DNA of 64,000 nucleotides from assembly GCF_025961575.1 (NCBI RefSeq), contig NZ_JAOQNX010000003.1, positions 124,001-188,000 of the forward strand, read 5' to 3'. Shown in pieces: positions 43,505 to 52,367 of the stretch (position 1 is its first letter; each line of letters opens with the position of its first letter). This stretch comes from Rhodoblastus acidophilus (GTDB lineage Bacteria; Pseudomonadota; Alphaproteobacteria; Rhizobiales; Beijerinckiaceae). The translations under genes were made by a program, and so were the position numbers. The notes under the pieces were generated by a model that was not told where the DNA came from, ran no database searches, and worked only from the letters and a program-made list of their open reading frames with translations.

Positions 43505-44254
43505 TTACGCCGGCGGCTGGAAGCTCAGGATCTTGTCAGTGGGAAAATCGTAAAACTTTCCGGTTTGCGTCCAGTCGGGCGCGCAGAGGTCGGCGAGTTT
43601 GGGCGCGAAATCCTCCGGCGTCTTCAGCGTCCCCGGGTCCTCGCCCGGCATGGCGGCGGCGCGCATTTTGGTGCGCAGCGGGCCGGGGTTGGCCAGCATG
43701 GCCCGCACGGACGAGACGTTTTCGGTTTCGGCGGCATAGGCGCGCACCATGGCCTCCAGCGCCGCCTTGGAGGCGGCATAGGGGCCCCAGAAGGCGCGCA
43801 CCTTTTGCGCCACGCCCGAGGTCAGCGCCACGACGCGGCCGGCGTCCGAAGCGCGCAGCAGCATGTCCAGCGAACGCAGCAGGCGCTGGTTGGCTGTGAC
43901 ATTAATTGCAAAAACCTGCTCCCACTTCTCGGGATCGCAATGGGCGATCGGCGTCAGCGATCCCAGAATGCCGGCGTTGGCGACGAAAATGTCGAGCCGC
44001 CCCCAGCGCTCGTGCAGCGCCGCGCCGAGCCGGTCGATGGCGTCTAAATCCTTGAGATCGCAGGGAACCAGCGTCGCCTCGCCGCCGAGCTTGCGGATTT
44101 CGTCGTCGAGATCCTCCAGCGCGCCCTGGGTGCGGGCGAGCGCCACCACATGGGCGCCCCGGCGGCCCAGCTCCAGCGCCACCGCCCGGCCAATGCCCCG
44201 CGAAGCGCCGGTGACAAGTGCGATCCGCCCGTCGAGCGGGGTTGCTTCGGACAT
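43505..44254 (-). CDS. Short-chain dehydrogenase/reductase
   Basis: A 249-residue NAD(P)-dependent oxidoreductase. Cofactor motif VTGASRGIGRAVALELGRRG, then VANAGIL and active-site YAASKAALEAMVRAYA with Tyr-X3-Lys. ALTSGVAQ holds the Ser. This gene normally follows purF in Rhizobiales, as here (20 bp gap). Substrate unknown. The start at 44254 has GGAG 6 nt upstream. Confidence 0.9.
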   Translation of the reverse strand: MSEATPLDGRIALVTGASRGIGRAVALELGRRGAHVVALARTQGALEDLDDEIRKLGGEATLVPCDLKDLDAIDRLGAALHERWGRLDIFVANAGILGSLTPIAHCDPEKWEQVFAINVTANQRLLRSLDMLLRASDAGRVVALTSGVAQKVRAFWGPYAASKAALEAMVRAYAAETENVSSVRAMLANPGPLRTKMRAAAMPGEDPGTLKTPEDFAPKLADLCAPDWTQTGKFYDFPTDKILSFQPPA

Positions 44255-44274
44255 AACAAACTCCATGGGAAATA

Positions 44275-45780
44275 TCAGCCGGTTTCGGCGAGAAGCGAAA
44301 GTTGCGTCTTGATGTCGGCGCCCTTGAGGTCGGTGAGACTGGTGGGATAGTCGCCGGTAAAGCAATGGTCGGTGAATTGCGGGCGCAGCGGATTGCGCGC
44401 GCCGACGCCCATGGCCTTGTAAATGCCGTCGACCGACAGGAAGGCCAGCGAATCCGCGCCGATCAGCTCGCGCATCTCTTCCAGCGTATGGGTGGCGGCG
44501 AGCAGCTTTTCGCGGACCGGGGTGTCGATGCCGTAATAATCGGGATGGGTGATCGGCGGCGAGGAAATGCGGAAATGCACCTCGCGGGCGCCGGCGTCGC
44601 GCATCATCTGCACGATTTTAACCGAGGTCGTGCCGCGCACAATGGAATCATCCAGGAGGATGATGCGCTTGCCCTCGACCACGGCGCGATTGGCCGAATG
44701 TTTCATCCGCACGCCCAATTCGCGGATGGACTGGGTCGGCTGAATGAAAGTGCGCCCGACATAATGGTTGCGGATGATGCCGAGCTCGAAGGAAATGCCG
44801 GAGGCTCGCGCATAGCCGATGGCCGCGGGCACGCCGGAATCCGGCACCGGCACCACCACATCGGCCTCGATCGGATTCTCGTGGGCGAGCTGCGCGCCCA
44901 TCTGCTTGCGAATATTGTAGACCGAGCGGCCCTGAACCACGGAATCCGGCCGGGCGAAGTAGATATATTCGAAGATGCACGGGCGTTCCGGCTGGTGCGG
45001 GAACGGTTTTATGCTCTGCACGCCCTCGTCCGAGATCACCACGATCTCGCCATTGGCGATGTCGCGGACAAAAGTCGCGCCGATAATGTCGAGCGCGCAG
45101 GTTTCGGAGGCGAGAATGTAATGGCCGTCGAGCTGGCCGAGCACCAGCGGGCGGATGCCGAGGGGGTCGCGGGCGCCGATCAGTTTCTTGTTCGACAGCG
45201 CGACAAAGGCATAGGCGCCCTCGATCTGGCGCAGCGCCTCGATGAAACGCTCGACGATCTGGTGTTTGCGGCTGCGCGCCACCAGATGCAGGATCACCTC
45301 GGTGTCGGAGGTCGATTGATAGATGGCGCCGGCGCGGATCAGGTCGCGGCGGATGGTCAGCGCATTGGTGAGATTGCCGTTGTGCGCGACAGCAAAACCG
45401 CCGGAATCCAGCTCCGCGAACAGCGGCTGGACGTTGCGCAGAATGGTCTCGCCCGTCGTCGAATAGCGGACATGGCCGATGGCGCGATCGCCGGGCAGGC
45501 GCTGAATGGTGGACGCCTTGGAAAAGGTGTCGCCGACCATGCCCATGCGGCGTTCGGAATTGAAGCGGTGGCCGTCATAGGCGACGATGCCGGCGGCTTC
45601 CTGGCCGCGGTGCTGCAGGGCGTGCAGGCCCAGCGCGGTGACGGCGGCGGCCTCGGGATGGCCGTAAATGCCGAACACGCCGCATTCCTCGCGCAGACGG
45701 TCGGCGTTCAGATCGAAATCGTCCAGATGCGTGTCGGTCAAGGCGAGGTCCAAGTCTGCGTCAAGCTCGGAACAGTTCAT
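44275..45780 (-). CDS. purF: Amidophosphoribosyltransferase
   Basis: A 501-residue enzyme for the first committed step of purine synthesis. Residues before REECGVFGIYGHPEAAA are a propeptide; the Cys becomes the N-terminal nucleophile of the glutaminase after cleavage. HALQHRGQEAAGI, GHVRYSTTG and HNGNLTNA belong to the glutaminase; the PRPP loop is RIILLDDSIVRGTTSVKIV in the transferase domain. The Met at 45780 is the most plausible start. Confidence 0.96.
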   Translation of the reverse strand: MNCSELDADLDLALTDTHLDDFDLNADRLREECGVFGIYGHPEAAAVTALGLHALQHRGQEAAGIVAYDGHRFNSERRMGMVGDTFSKASTIQRLPGDRAIGHVRYSTTGETILRNVQPLFAELDSGGFAVAHNGNLTNALTIRRDLIRAGAIYQSTSDTEVILHLVARSRKHQIVERFIEALRQIEGAYAFVALSNKKLIGARDPLGIRPLVLGQLDGHYILASETCALDIIGATFVRDIANGEIVVISDEGVQSIKPFPHQPERPCIFEYIYFARPDSVVQGRSVYNIRKQMGAQLAHENPIEADVVVPVPDSGVPAAIGYARASGISFELGIIRNHYVGRTFIQPTQSIRELGVRMKHSANRAVVEGKRIILLDDSIVRGTTSVKIVQMMRDAGAREVHFRISSPPITHPDYYGIDTPVREKLLAATHTLEEMRELIGADSLAFLSVDGIYKAMGVGARNPLRPQFTDHCFTGDYPTSLTDLKGADIKTQLSLLAETG

Positions 45781-45967
45781 GACGGCGCTCCCGACGCGCG
45801 CCGGTCGTGTCAGCGCGCGAATTGGGTTCAGAAGCGCGGCGACGCGCCTCAAACGAGCCCGGGTTTAAGTTCGAGAGGTCAATAAACCGCCGGGGACGAA
45901 ATAGGAAGGGGTCACAAAAAATTCATCCCGGGCGGCTTTGGCCAAGGTGCGGCGCTGGCGGCGAAAA

Positions 45968-46666
45968 TCACCGGCCGCGCATGAGCTGGTCGAGCTTGGC
46001 CTTGTCGCCGGAATTGGATTTGGGGTCCGGCTTGGCGTCGGGCTTGACCGGCGAGGGGGTGACAGGGGCGTCCTTCGGCTCGCTGTCGGCGTCCTGCGGC
46101 GGCGCCTCGTCCGCGCCGGGCTTGGCCTTCTTCAGCTTGCTGATCAGGCCGTCGGGGTCGTCGGGCAGCAGGGCGAGCAACTGGGCGCTGGCGGTTCTGA
46201 GCAGCGGCAGGCTTTTCGAATTGGCGAGCCAGTCCTTTTTCCCGCTCTTGTCCGTTCCGTTCACGGCGTCGGGGGCCAGCCAGTTGAGGAAGACGAAAGC
46301 GATGGCGCACAGCAGCAGCCCGCGCGCCAGGCCGAACAGGAAGCCCAGCGACCGGTCGAGCGCGCCGATCTTAGAATCGAGAATGGCGTCGGAAATGCGG
46401 ATGGTGACGATCGACACCAGGATCAGCGTGACGAAGAAGATGGCGGCGCCGGCGATATAGGGCCGCAAAGCCTCCTTGGCGACGAAGACCGGCGAGGCCG
46501 CGTCCACGAGTTTCGGCACCAGCAGCGGATAGAAATAGATCGCCGCCGCGGCCGCCGCGCCCCAGGACAGGATCGCCATCACCTCTCGTGTAAAGCCGCG
46601 CAGCATGGCGAGCAAAGCCGAAACCACGATGACGGCCAGAACGATCAGGTCGAGATAGGACGGCAT
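45968..46666 (-). CDS. cvpA: CvpA-family membrane protein
   Basis: A 232-residue protein with four hydrophobic segments in residues 1-130 (SYLDLIVLAVIVVSALLAMLRG...), the CvpA pattern VSALLAMLRGFTREVMAILSW included. The remaining 90 residues are polar, proline- and lysine-rich, a cytoplasmic or periplasmic tail longer than in E. coli CvpA. In enterobacteria CvpA precedes purF, and in Rhizobiales it stands between radA and purF, as here. Function in membrane integrity is inferred from the family. Confidence 0.88.
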   Translation of the reverse strand: MPSYLDLIVLAVIVVSALLAMLRGFTREVMAILSWGAAAAAAIYFYPLLVPKLVDAASPVFVAKEALRPYIAGAAIFFVTLILVSIVTIRISDAILDSKIGALDRSLGFLFGLARGLLLCAIAFVFLNWLAPDAVNGTDKSGKKDWLANSKSLPLLRTASAQLLALLPDDPDGLISKLKKAKPGADEAPPQDADSEPKDAPVTPSPVKPDAKPDPKSNSGDKAKLDQLMRGR

Positions 46667-46781
46667 TGTCGCCTCAGGCTGGGAAAGTCACGAATCCGCG
46701 CGCCAGGGCGCGCGGGCCGCTTATAACCAAACCGCAAGGCGGCGTCGACTCAAGGGATGCGCGGGCGCGCCCGCGCGCCGT

Positions 46782-48014
46782 TCAGCGGACCAGCTTGGGG
46801 ATGTTGGGGGCGCCGCTCCACTGGTTGGTGGTGCAGGTGGTGGTCAGGCTGAAGAAGAAGTCGCGGGTGCCGGTTGTGCTGGTGCTGGAATCTTCCCACT
46901 CATAATTGTTGGTCACGGGCGTGTTGTCCGAGACGCCGCTGGGGCAGGGGAAGGCGTTGGCCAGGCCAAGCACGGTGTTGGCGGCCTGCTGCTGGCCGTT
47001 GATGTAAAGCCAGTTCGAATTGGTCTTGCTGTTGGTGGACACCGTGTTGGACCAGCTGCTGTTGGCCGCGCCGGAACAGGCGATGTTCTCGTTCAGCTTC
47101 GTGCTGGTCCAGGTCTTCTGGTAGACGGCTTCGAATTTCTGCTCGTCGGCGTCGGAGGCCGTCACATTCGTCGCGCTATAGTTCTGGCCCGGCGCGCAGC
47201 GCGAATTGACGATCTGCATGGTCAGGTAGAGATTGTAATAGGTCTGGTTGAAGGTGATCTTGCTGTTGGCGCTGTCGAGCGTGGCGCCGATCGTGTTCAG
47301 ATTGGTCGTGTTCCAGGTCGTGGTGGTGATGCCGATGCCGGTGTCGGTCGGCTGGGTGGACGTCGATGTCCAGAAATAGGGGACATTGGCGGTCACTTTG
47401 GGGATGGCGGCGTGGCTGTTGCCGGTCGCCGAGGTGCCGTCGCTCCCGTCATTATAGGCCTTGTAGGTCCAGGTGGCCAAGGGAAGCGTCGCGCCGCCGC
47501 TGGTCTGCTGAACGTAGAGCGTGACCACCTTGTAATACCAGCCCTTCGCGTATTGGAACTGATAGGTGATGGTGTGGGGCGTCAGCGGATGCGTCATCTT
47601 CGCCGTCGACGACAGGTTCAGCGGGCTGGACTGAACCCCGAACAGCGATGACAGGGTGGTGGCCAAGGAGCCTTGCGCCGTCACGGTGACGCTGCCGTCG
47701 GAATTGGCGGTCACGGACGGGGAACCGGAAAAGGCGAGGCCGATGCTGTTGGCGTTGGCGCCGAAATTGGCGGTGGCGGTCGTGGTGGCCTTGGTCAGGT
47801 CATTGGTGGAATAATAGGTCTGGACGGCCATCATCGCGGCGCTGTCGAGGGCCGATTGAAGCGCGCTCTTGGCTTTGAGCGCGCGCCCGTAGTCGACGGC
47901 GAGCCCCATCAGCGCGATGACGGGGATTACCGCGAAGGTGAAGGTGATCGCCACCGAGGCCTGGCGGTCTCTGCCGAAACGGAAGACCCAGTTGTGGGAG
48001 GTAGAAACGGACAT
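46782..48014 (-). CDS. TadE/TadG-like pilus-assembly protein
   Basis: A 410-residue exported protein. The N-terminus carries the Tad domain: RQASVAITFTFAVIPVIALM, a long hydrophobic helix, followed by GLAVDYGRALKAKSALQSALDSAAMMA. The rest is a periplasmic domain very rich in Thr, Ser, Asn and Gln, unlike the Ala/Arg-rich neighbours, with four or five Cys. No von Willebrand domain is evident. Tad proteins assemble Flp pili, but no other tad genes are in the window. It interrupts the usual radA-cvpA pair; its composition suggests acquisition. Confidence 0.8.
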   Translation of the reverse strand: MSVSTSHNWVFRFGRDRQASVAITFTFAVIPVIALMGLAVDYGRALKAKSALQSALDSAAMMAVQTYYSTNDLTKATTTATANFGANANSIGLAFSGSPSVTANSDGSVTVTAQGSLATTLSSLFGVQSSPLNLSSTAKMTHPLTPHTITYQFQYAKGWYYKVVTLYVQQTSGGATLPLATWTYKAYNDGSDGTSATGNSHAAIPKVTANVPYFWTSTSTQPTDTGIGITTTTWNTTNLNTIGATLDSANSKITFNQTYYNLYLTMQIVNSRCAPGQNYSATNVTASDADEQKFEAVYQKTWTSTKLNENIACSGAANSSWSNTVSTNSKTNSNWLYINGQQQAANTVLGLANAFPCPSGVSDNTPVTNNYEWEDSSTSTTGTRDFFFSLTTTCTTNQWSGAPNIPKLVR

Positions 48015-48201
48015 TTGGACTATCCCCTCGTCGTTTCTCCTTGAAATAGGCCAAAAATATCCACCGAGGCTTACGCAACGGCAGCACGTTTAGGCGGTCG
48101 CGCTAATGGTGTTGCGCCCCGCTGAGGAGATAATGTGCTGGTTTCTCGAACCCTCGGCGCCCGCAAGGGTTAACAACAGCGGAATTGGCCGCTGAATTTT
48201 T

Positions 48202-49608
48202 TCAGCCCGACTTACGTTCGGCAGGGGATCGGCGCCCGAGCGCGGCAATGTCGGCGATGGCCTCGCCAATGTGGCGAATCGCGTTGAGGCCCATGCCGGC
48301 CGGCTTTTCGGTCTTGTCGCTCGCCCCCTGCGGCGCGACGGCGCGGGAAAAGCCGAGCTTTGACGCTTCCTTCAGCCGAAGTCCGGCGTGCGGAACCGGG
48401 CGCACGGCGCCGGACAGGCCGACCTCGCCGAAAAACACCATGTCCTGCGGCAGCACGGCGCCGACCAGCGACGAGACGAGCGCGGCGGCGGCGGCGAGAT
48501 CGGCCGCGGGTTCGGCGATCTTCATGCCGCCGGCGACATTGAGATAGATGTCGTGCTGTCCGAGTTTGACGCGGCCATGGGTTTCGAGCACCGCCACCAG
48601 CATGGACAGGCGGCTCGGGTCCCAGCCCACCACGGCGCGGCGCGGGGTTCCGAGCGCGCTCGGGGCGACCAGCGCCTGGATTTCGACCAGGACGGGGCGC
48701 GTCCCCTCCATGCCGGCGAACACCGCCGCGCCCGCCGCCGAGCCGTCGCGTCCCGCCAGGAACAGGGCGGAGGGGTTGGCGACTTCGGTGAGGCCGCCGC
48801 CGGTCATTTCGAACACGCCGATTTCGTCGGTGGGGCCGAAACGGTTTTTGACATTGCGAAGGATGCGAAAATGGTGGGAGCCGTCGCCCTCGAAGGAGGC
48901 GACCGCGTCCACCATATGCTCGACCACGCGCGGGCCGGCGATCTGGCCGTCCTTGGTGACGTGGCCGACGAGGATGACGCAGGCGCCCGACAGTTTGGCG
49001 AAGCGAATCAGGGCTTGCGCCGCGCCGCGCACTTGCGTGACCGTGCCGGCGGTGGCGTCGGCCGTCTCGGTCCACATGGTTTGAATCGAGTCGATCACGA
49101 CCAGGGACGGGCGGCGGCCTGCCGAGAGCGTGGCGATGATGTCCTCGACCGAGGTTTCGGCCGCCAGTTCCACAGCGGCGTCGGAGAGGCCGAGGCGTTC
49201 GGCGCGCAGGCGCACCTGGGCGGCGGCCTCTTCGCCCGAAATGTAGACGACCCGCTCGCCTTTCCGCGCCAGAGCCGCGCAGGCTTGAATCAGGAGGGTG
49301 GATTTGCCGATGCCGGGCTCGCCGCCGATCAGGAGCACGGAGCCGGGGACAAAGCCGCCGCCGGTGACGCGGTCGAGTTCGGCGAGGCCGGAGAGGATGC
49401 GGGGGGCGGGTTTGGATTCGCCCGACAAACCTTCGAGGGCGAAGATGCGGCCTTTTTTCGCGCCGCGCGCGGCGAGGGCGCCGATTCCGGCGGTGGGGGC
49501 TTCCTCGTGAAGGGTGTTCCACTCGCCGCACGCCTCGCACTTGCCCTGCCAGCGCGGAAACACCGCGCCGCAGGCCTGGCAGATGAAGGAGGTGCGGGCT
49601 TTGGCCAA
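48202..49608 (-). CDS. radA: DNA repair protein RadA (Sms)
   Basis: A 468-residue RecA-like DnaB-type helicase that promotes branch migration in recombination. N-terminal zinc finger FICQACGAVFPRWQGKCEACG (C4), Walker A LIGGEPGIGKSTLL, the RadA-specific KNRFGPTDEIGVFEM and a C-terminal Lon-like domain (VAGGMKIAEPAADLAAAAAL). The start is a TTG at 49608 without a clear Shine-Dalgarno. A GAAC-N7-GAAC LexA-type box lies 23 bp upstream, which points to SOS control. Confidence 0.95.
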   Translation of the reverse strand: MAKARTSFICQACGAVFPRWQGKCEACGEWNTLHEEAPTAGIGALAARGAKKGRIFALEGLSGESKPAPRILSGLAELDRVTGGGFVPGSVLLIGGEPGIGKSTLLIQACAALARKGERVVYISGEEAAAQVRLRAERLGLSDAAVELAAETSVEDIIATLSAGRRPSLVVIDSIQTMWTETADATAGTVTQVRGAAQALIRFAKLSGACVILVGHVTKDGQIAGPRVVEHMVDAVASFEGDGSHHFRILRNVKNRFGPTDEIGVFEMTGGGLTEVANPSALFLAGRDGSAAGAAVFAGMEGTRPVLVEIQALVAPSALGTPRRAVVGWDPSRLSMLVAVLETHGRVKLGQHDIYLNVAGGMKIAEPAADLAAAAALVSSLVGAVLPQDMVFFGEVGLSGAVRPVPHAGLRLKEASKLGFSRAVAPQGASDKTEKPAGMGLNAIRHIGEAIADIAALGRRSPAERKSG

Positions 49609-49630
49609 GGGAGGTCTCGGGGTTTGGGCG

Positions 49631-49645
49631 GAACGTTTCTAGAAC
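49631..49645 (-). promoter_or_regulatory. LexA-type box (GAAC-N7-GAAC) before radA
   Basis: GAACGTTTCTAGAAC, i.e. GTTC-TAGAAAC-GTTC on the coding strand, matches the alphaproteobacterial LexA consensus GTTC-N7-GTTC exactly. It ends 23 bp before the radA start codon, a position suited to repression. The match is exact but only eight bases are specified. Confidence 0.55.
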
Positions 49646-49779
49646 ATGAGGGCGCGCAAAAGTCCAGCGGCGTTGGGCGGCTGGTTTTGGGGATGGCGGT
49701 GAGGCGCTCCAGCGGGTTTGTTGGGGGGAGTTGATTGCGGCAGCGCCTCCTTGAAAGGGGCGCCGTGCCGGTCGCAGGG

Positions 49780-49810
49780 TGGATTGCTTCGCTGCGCTCG
49801 CAATGACGGC
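49780..49810. repeat. GGATTGCTTCGCTGCGCTCGC-type short repeat
   Basis: GATTGCTTCGCTGCGCTCGC followed by AATGACGG, with a small GCG-rich palindrome, is a frequent dispersed intergenic element in Rhizobiales. It lies in the 261-bp gap between radA and the DUF4062-TPR gene. Only one copy is in the window. Confidence 0.4.
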
Positions 49811-49869
49811 GTAAAGGTTTTGCGCGCTTGTCCAGATGGTTGGCCTGCATCAGGCGTTGGCGGGCTCCG

Positions 49870-52053
49870 TCATTTGGTCGGCGCGGCGAGGCGCTCCACC
49901 AAGGCTTTGGCGGCGGGGATTTGGTTGCGGAAGGTTATGGACCAGGCCTCGTGGCCGCCTTCGCGCAGGACGCTTTCGGCGGTTTCAAGCTGTTCCATTG
50001 CGTGCGACGCCAGCGCGCCATCACTGGTCCGCTCCGCAAGCACCAACATCGCGTAGCCTTGGTTGCCTGTTGTATTCGCCCAATTGAGCGGAACGCGCTC
50101 GAGTGGAAACTCCTCCAGCGCGGCGCGATATGCGGCCACCGCCTCTTCCAAACGCGCGGTTCCGCTCTCCCGCTCGCCAAGCCTCAATAACGCATTGCCG
50201 AGATTGTTCCGCGTCATCGCCCAGTTCAGCGGAACCCGCTCGCGGGTGCGCTCCTCCAGCGCGGCGCGATATGCAGCCACCGCCTCTTCCAAACGCGCGG
50301 TTCCGCTCTCCCGCTCGCCAAGCCTCAATAACGCATTGCCGAGATTGTTCCGCGTCATCGCCCAGTCCAGCGGAACCCGCTCGCGGGTGCATTCCTCCAG
50401 CGCGGCGCGAAAGGCGGCCACCGCCTCTTCCAAACGCGCGGTTCCGCTCTCCCGCTCGCCAAGCATTTGCAGCGCGGTGCCGAGATTGGTCTGCGTCGTC
50501 GCCCAGGCCAGCGGACCCCCCTGGCGCGAAAACTCCTCCAGCGCGGCGCGATATGCGGCCACCGCCTCTTGCAAACGCGCGTTTCCGCTCTCCCGCTCGC
50601 CAAGCCTCGATAACGCAGTGCCGAGATTGTTCTGCGTCATCGCCCATTGAAGCGGCACACGCTCGCGCGAAATCGCCTCCAGCGCGGCGCGATAGGCCGC
50701 CACCGCCTTTTCCAAACGCGCGGTTCCGCTCTCCCGCCCGCCAAGACTCGATAACGCAGTGCCGAGATTGGTCTGCGTCGCCGCCCAGTCCAGCGGAACC
50801 CGCTCGCGCGTCCATTCTTCCAGTGCGGCGCGAAAGGCGGCCACAGCCTCTTCCAAACGCGCGGTTCCGCTCTCCCGTTCGCCAAGCGCCCCCAACGCGA
50901 TTCCGTGCGCATTGCGCGCGTATCCTTTTTCGTCCGGCGTGCGGGCGCATTGCTCCAGATGACGCGCAACCGCGATATCGGCGACGAGATGGACATTGCT
51001 GCCCTGGTCGCGGCCGAAGACGAGGAGCGCGTTTTCCGCCTGTTTCAGTTCCTCCCAAAGTCGCTCATGGTTGTCTCCATGCAGCGCCTCGGTCATTTCG
51101 ATCACCGCCTGGGCCGCCGCCTCGCCGTCGTAGGCGGCCAAGGCAATGTCTTTTTCGCGGGTGTAGAGCAGGCGAACGCCCTGTTCGTATTGGTCGCGGC
51201 GCTCCTGTTCCTCACAGCGCATTTCCTCCGCCGCGCGGCGCAGGGTGGCGCGGGCGAGGCCGGATTGGCCTTTGTCCAGTTGCGTCTTGGCTTTTTGCAG
51301 CGCCGCATCGACGGTGGAGTCAATGTTCGTCTCCACAACGCCCCCTGCGATTTCCTTCTCGTAAATCTCGATGGCGGTGCGCACCTCCTGCTTCATGCCG
51401 TCGAAATCATGGTTCTTGTTTGCCGCGATCTTTGGCGCGATTTCGCGGATAAACCCCTGAGCGATCTTGCGCTTGTGCGCCTCGCTGGCGGCGTAATCCT
51501 CGACCAGCAGGTCGAGGATGCCTGAGCGGAAGACATAGGTCGCGAGTTGGTCCGCGTTGGCGAAGGCGCAGCCGGAAAAGCGGCGCACGGCGTTCAGCCG
51601 GTCGAGATGCGTTCTCTGCGCGGCGCGGCTGGCGTCGGTTGGCGCAAAAGTCTTCTTTTCGCGGCGCGCCTTTTTGCCGGGCGTCGCGATCAGCAAGAGC
51701 TTTTTTCGGTGGAGGGCGAGCCAGGCCTCCCATTGCGTGTAGGTGATCGGCGCGCCCGCCGACAGCGCGTCGGCGAGGGGCGGCAGGTCGCTGATGATGT
51801 CGGGAAGTTTGCGCAGGAGCGCTGCCTGTTCGCGCGCGCCGGGCGTGGCGCCGGTCATGTCGCCGATGAGATGCACCACCGCGTCGCATTCGGCGATGTA
51901 GACGTCGAGCTTGTCGAGCGTATCGCCGCCGAGGTCGACAAAATCCTCTTGAACTTTGACCTCGACGTTTTGACGGGTGAGTTCGTGGCGCAAGAAATCG
52001 CGGTAGGCGCGAAATTCGTTTGAAACGGTTGACAGAAAGATTTTGATCGACAT
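49870..52053 (-). CDS. DUF4062-TPR repeat protein
   Basis: A 727-residue cytoplasmic protein. The N-terminus (residues 1-90) is a DUF4062-type domain, a Rossmann/TIR-like fold found at the front of STAND and NLR-like proteins: MSIKIFLSTVSNEFRAYRDF, VKVQEDFVDLGGDTLDKLDVYI and CDAVVHLIGDMTGA. Residues about 90-370 are helical. Residues about 380-665 are six near-identical 47-residue units (GERESGTARLEEAVAAYRAA, RVPLNWAMTRNNLGNAL), a TPR-like array. No NTPase P-loop is visible, so it is not a full STAND protein. It sits between radA and alr. A defence or signalling role is inference. Confidence 0.88.
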   Translation of the reverse strand: MSIKIFLSTVSNEFRAYRDFLRHELTRQNVEVKVQEDFVDLGGDTLDKLDVYIAECDAVVHLIGDMTGATPGAREQAALLRKLPDIISDLPPLADALSAGAPITYTQWEAWLALHRKKLLLIATPGKKARREKKTFAPTDASRAAQRTHLDRLNAVRRFSGCAFANADQLATYVFRSGILDLLVEDYAASEAHKRKIAQGFIREIAPKIAANKNHDFDGMKQEVRTAIEIYEKEIAGGVVETNIDSTVDAALQKAKTQLDKGQSGLARATLRRAAEEMRCEEQERRDQYEQGVRLLYTREKDIALAAYDGEAAAQAVIEMTEALHGDNHERLWEELKQAENALLVFGRDQGSNVHLVADIAVARHLEQCARTPDEKGYARNAHGIALGALGERESGTARLEEAVAAFRAALEEWTRERVPLDWAATQTNLGTALSSLGGRESGTARLEKAVAAYRAALEAISRERVPLQWAMTQNNLGTALSRLGERESGNARLQEAVAAYRAALEEFSRQGGPLAWATTQTNLGTALQMLGERESGTARLEEAVAAFRAALEECTRERVPLDWAMTRNNLGNALLRLGERESGTARLEEAVAAYRAALEERTRERVPLNWAMTRNNLGNALLRLGERESGTARLEEAVAAYRAALEEFPLERVPLNWANTTGNQGYAMLVLAERTSDGALASHAMEQLETAESVLREGGHEAWSITFRNQIPAAKALVERLAAPTK
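50055..50905 (-). repeat. Six 141-bp tandem repeats in the DUF4062-TPR gene
   Basis: The motif TCCGCTCTCCCG recurs at 50161, 50302, 50443, 50584, 50725 and 50866, exactly 141 bp (47 codons) apart. Adjacent units differ by only a few bases (the units starting at 50161 and 50302 differ in fewer than ten positions by eye). This indicates recent duplication or gene conversion, and copy number may vary between strains. Confidence 0.9.
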
Positions 52054-52137
52054 GGCGGCGTCCAATGACGTGGCGGCATCATGACGGTTTTGCGCGGTGG
52101 CGCAAGGCTTGGGCGGGGCGTTGCGACTGTGGAAATT

Positions 52138-52167
52138 TCTATCTGGGGTTGTGACGCTTTGCGTCAA
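52138..52167 (-). promoter_or_regulatory. Possible sigma-70-like promoter of the DUF4062-TPR gene
   Basis: TTGACG (52162-52167) and GATAGA (52138-52143) on the minus strand with an 18-bp spacer. The start would be near 52131, giving a leader of about 78 nt to the ATG. The -35 is good and the -10 only fair. Confidence 0.35.
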
Positions 52168-52351
52168 ATCCTCCGTTTCTTGTGAAAATTCCGCGAAATT
52201 CGCGCGAATTTCTGCTCAAAAACGTCGATTTTCGTGCGTGCAACTCAAAAGTTGCATACAGGATGTTGGGGCGCAGTTTTGGCGCGGAATTGGAGGCCTT
52301 GCTCTCAATCCCCTGGTTTTCCGGGGTTTGCGGGTGGAGGGGAGTCAAAAA

Positions 52352-52367
52352 CGTTTCACGTGGAACA
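52352..52367. promoter_or_regulatory. parS-like site
   Basis: CGTTTCACGTGGAACA matches the 16-bp chromosomal parS consensus TGTTNCACGTGRAACA with only the first base differing; the centre CACGTG is intact. ParB binds such sites to load partition complexes, usually near the replication origin. No parAB genes are in the window. Confidence 0.5.
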
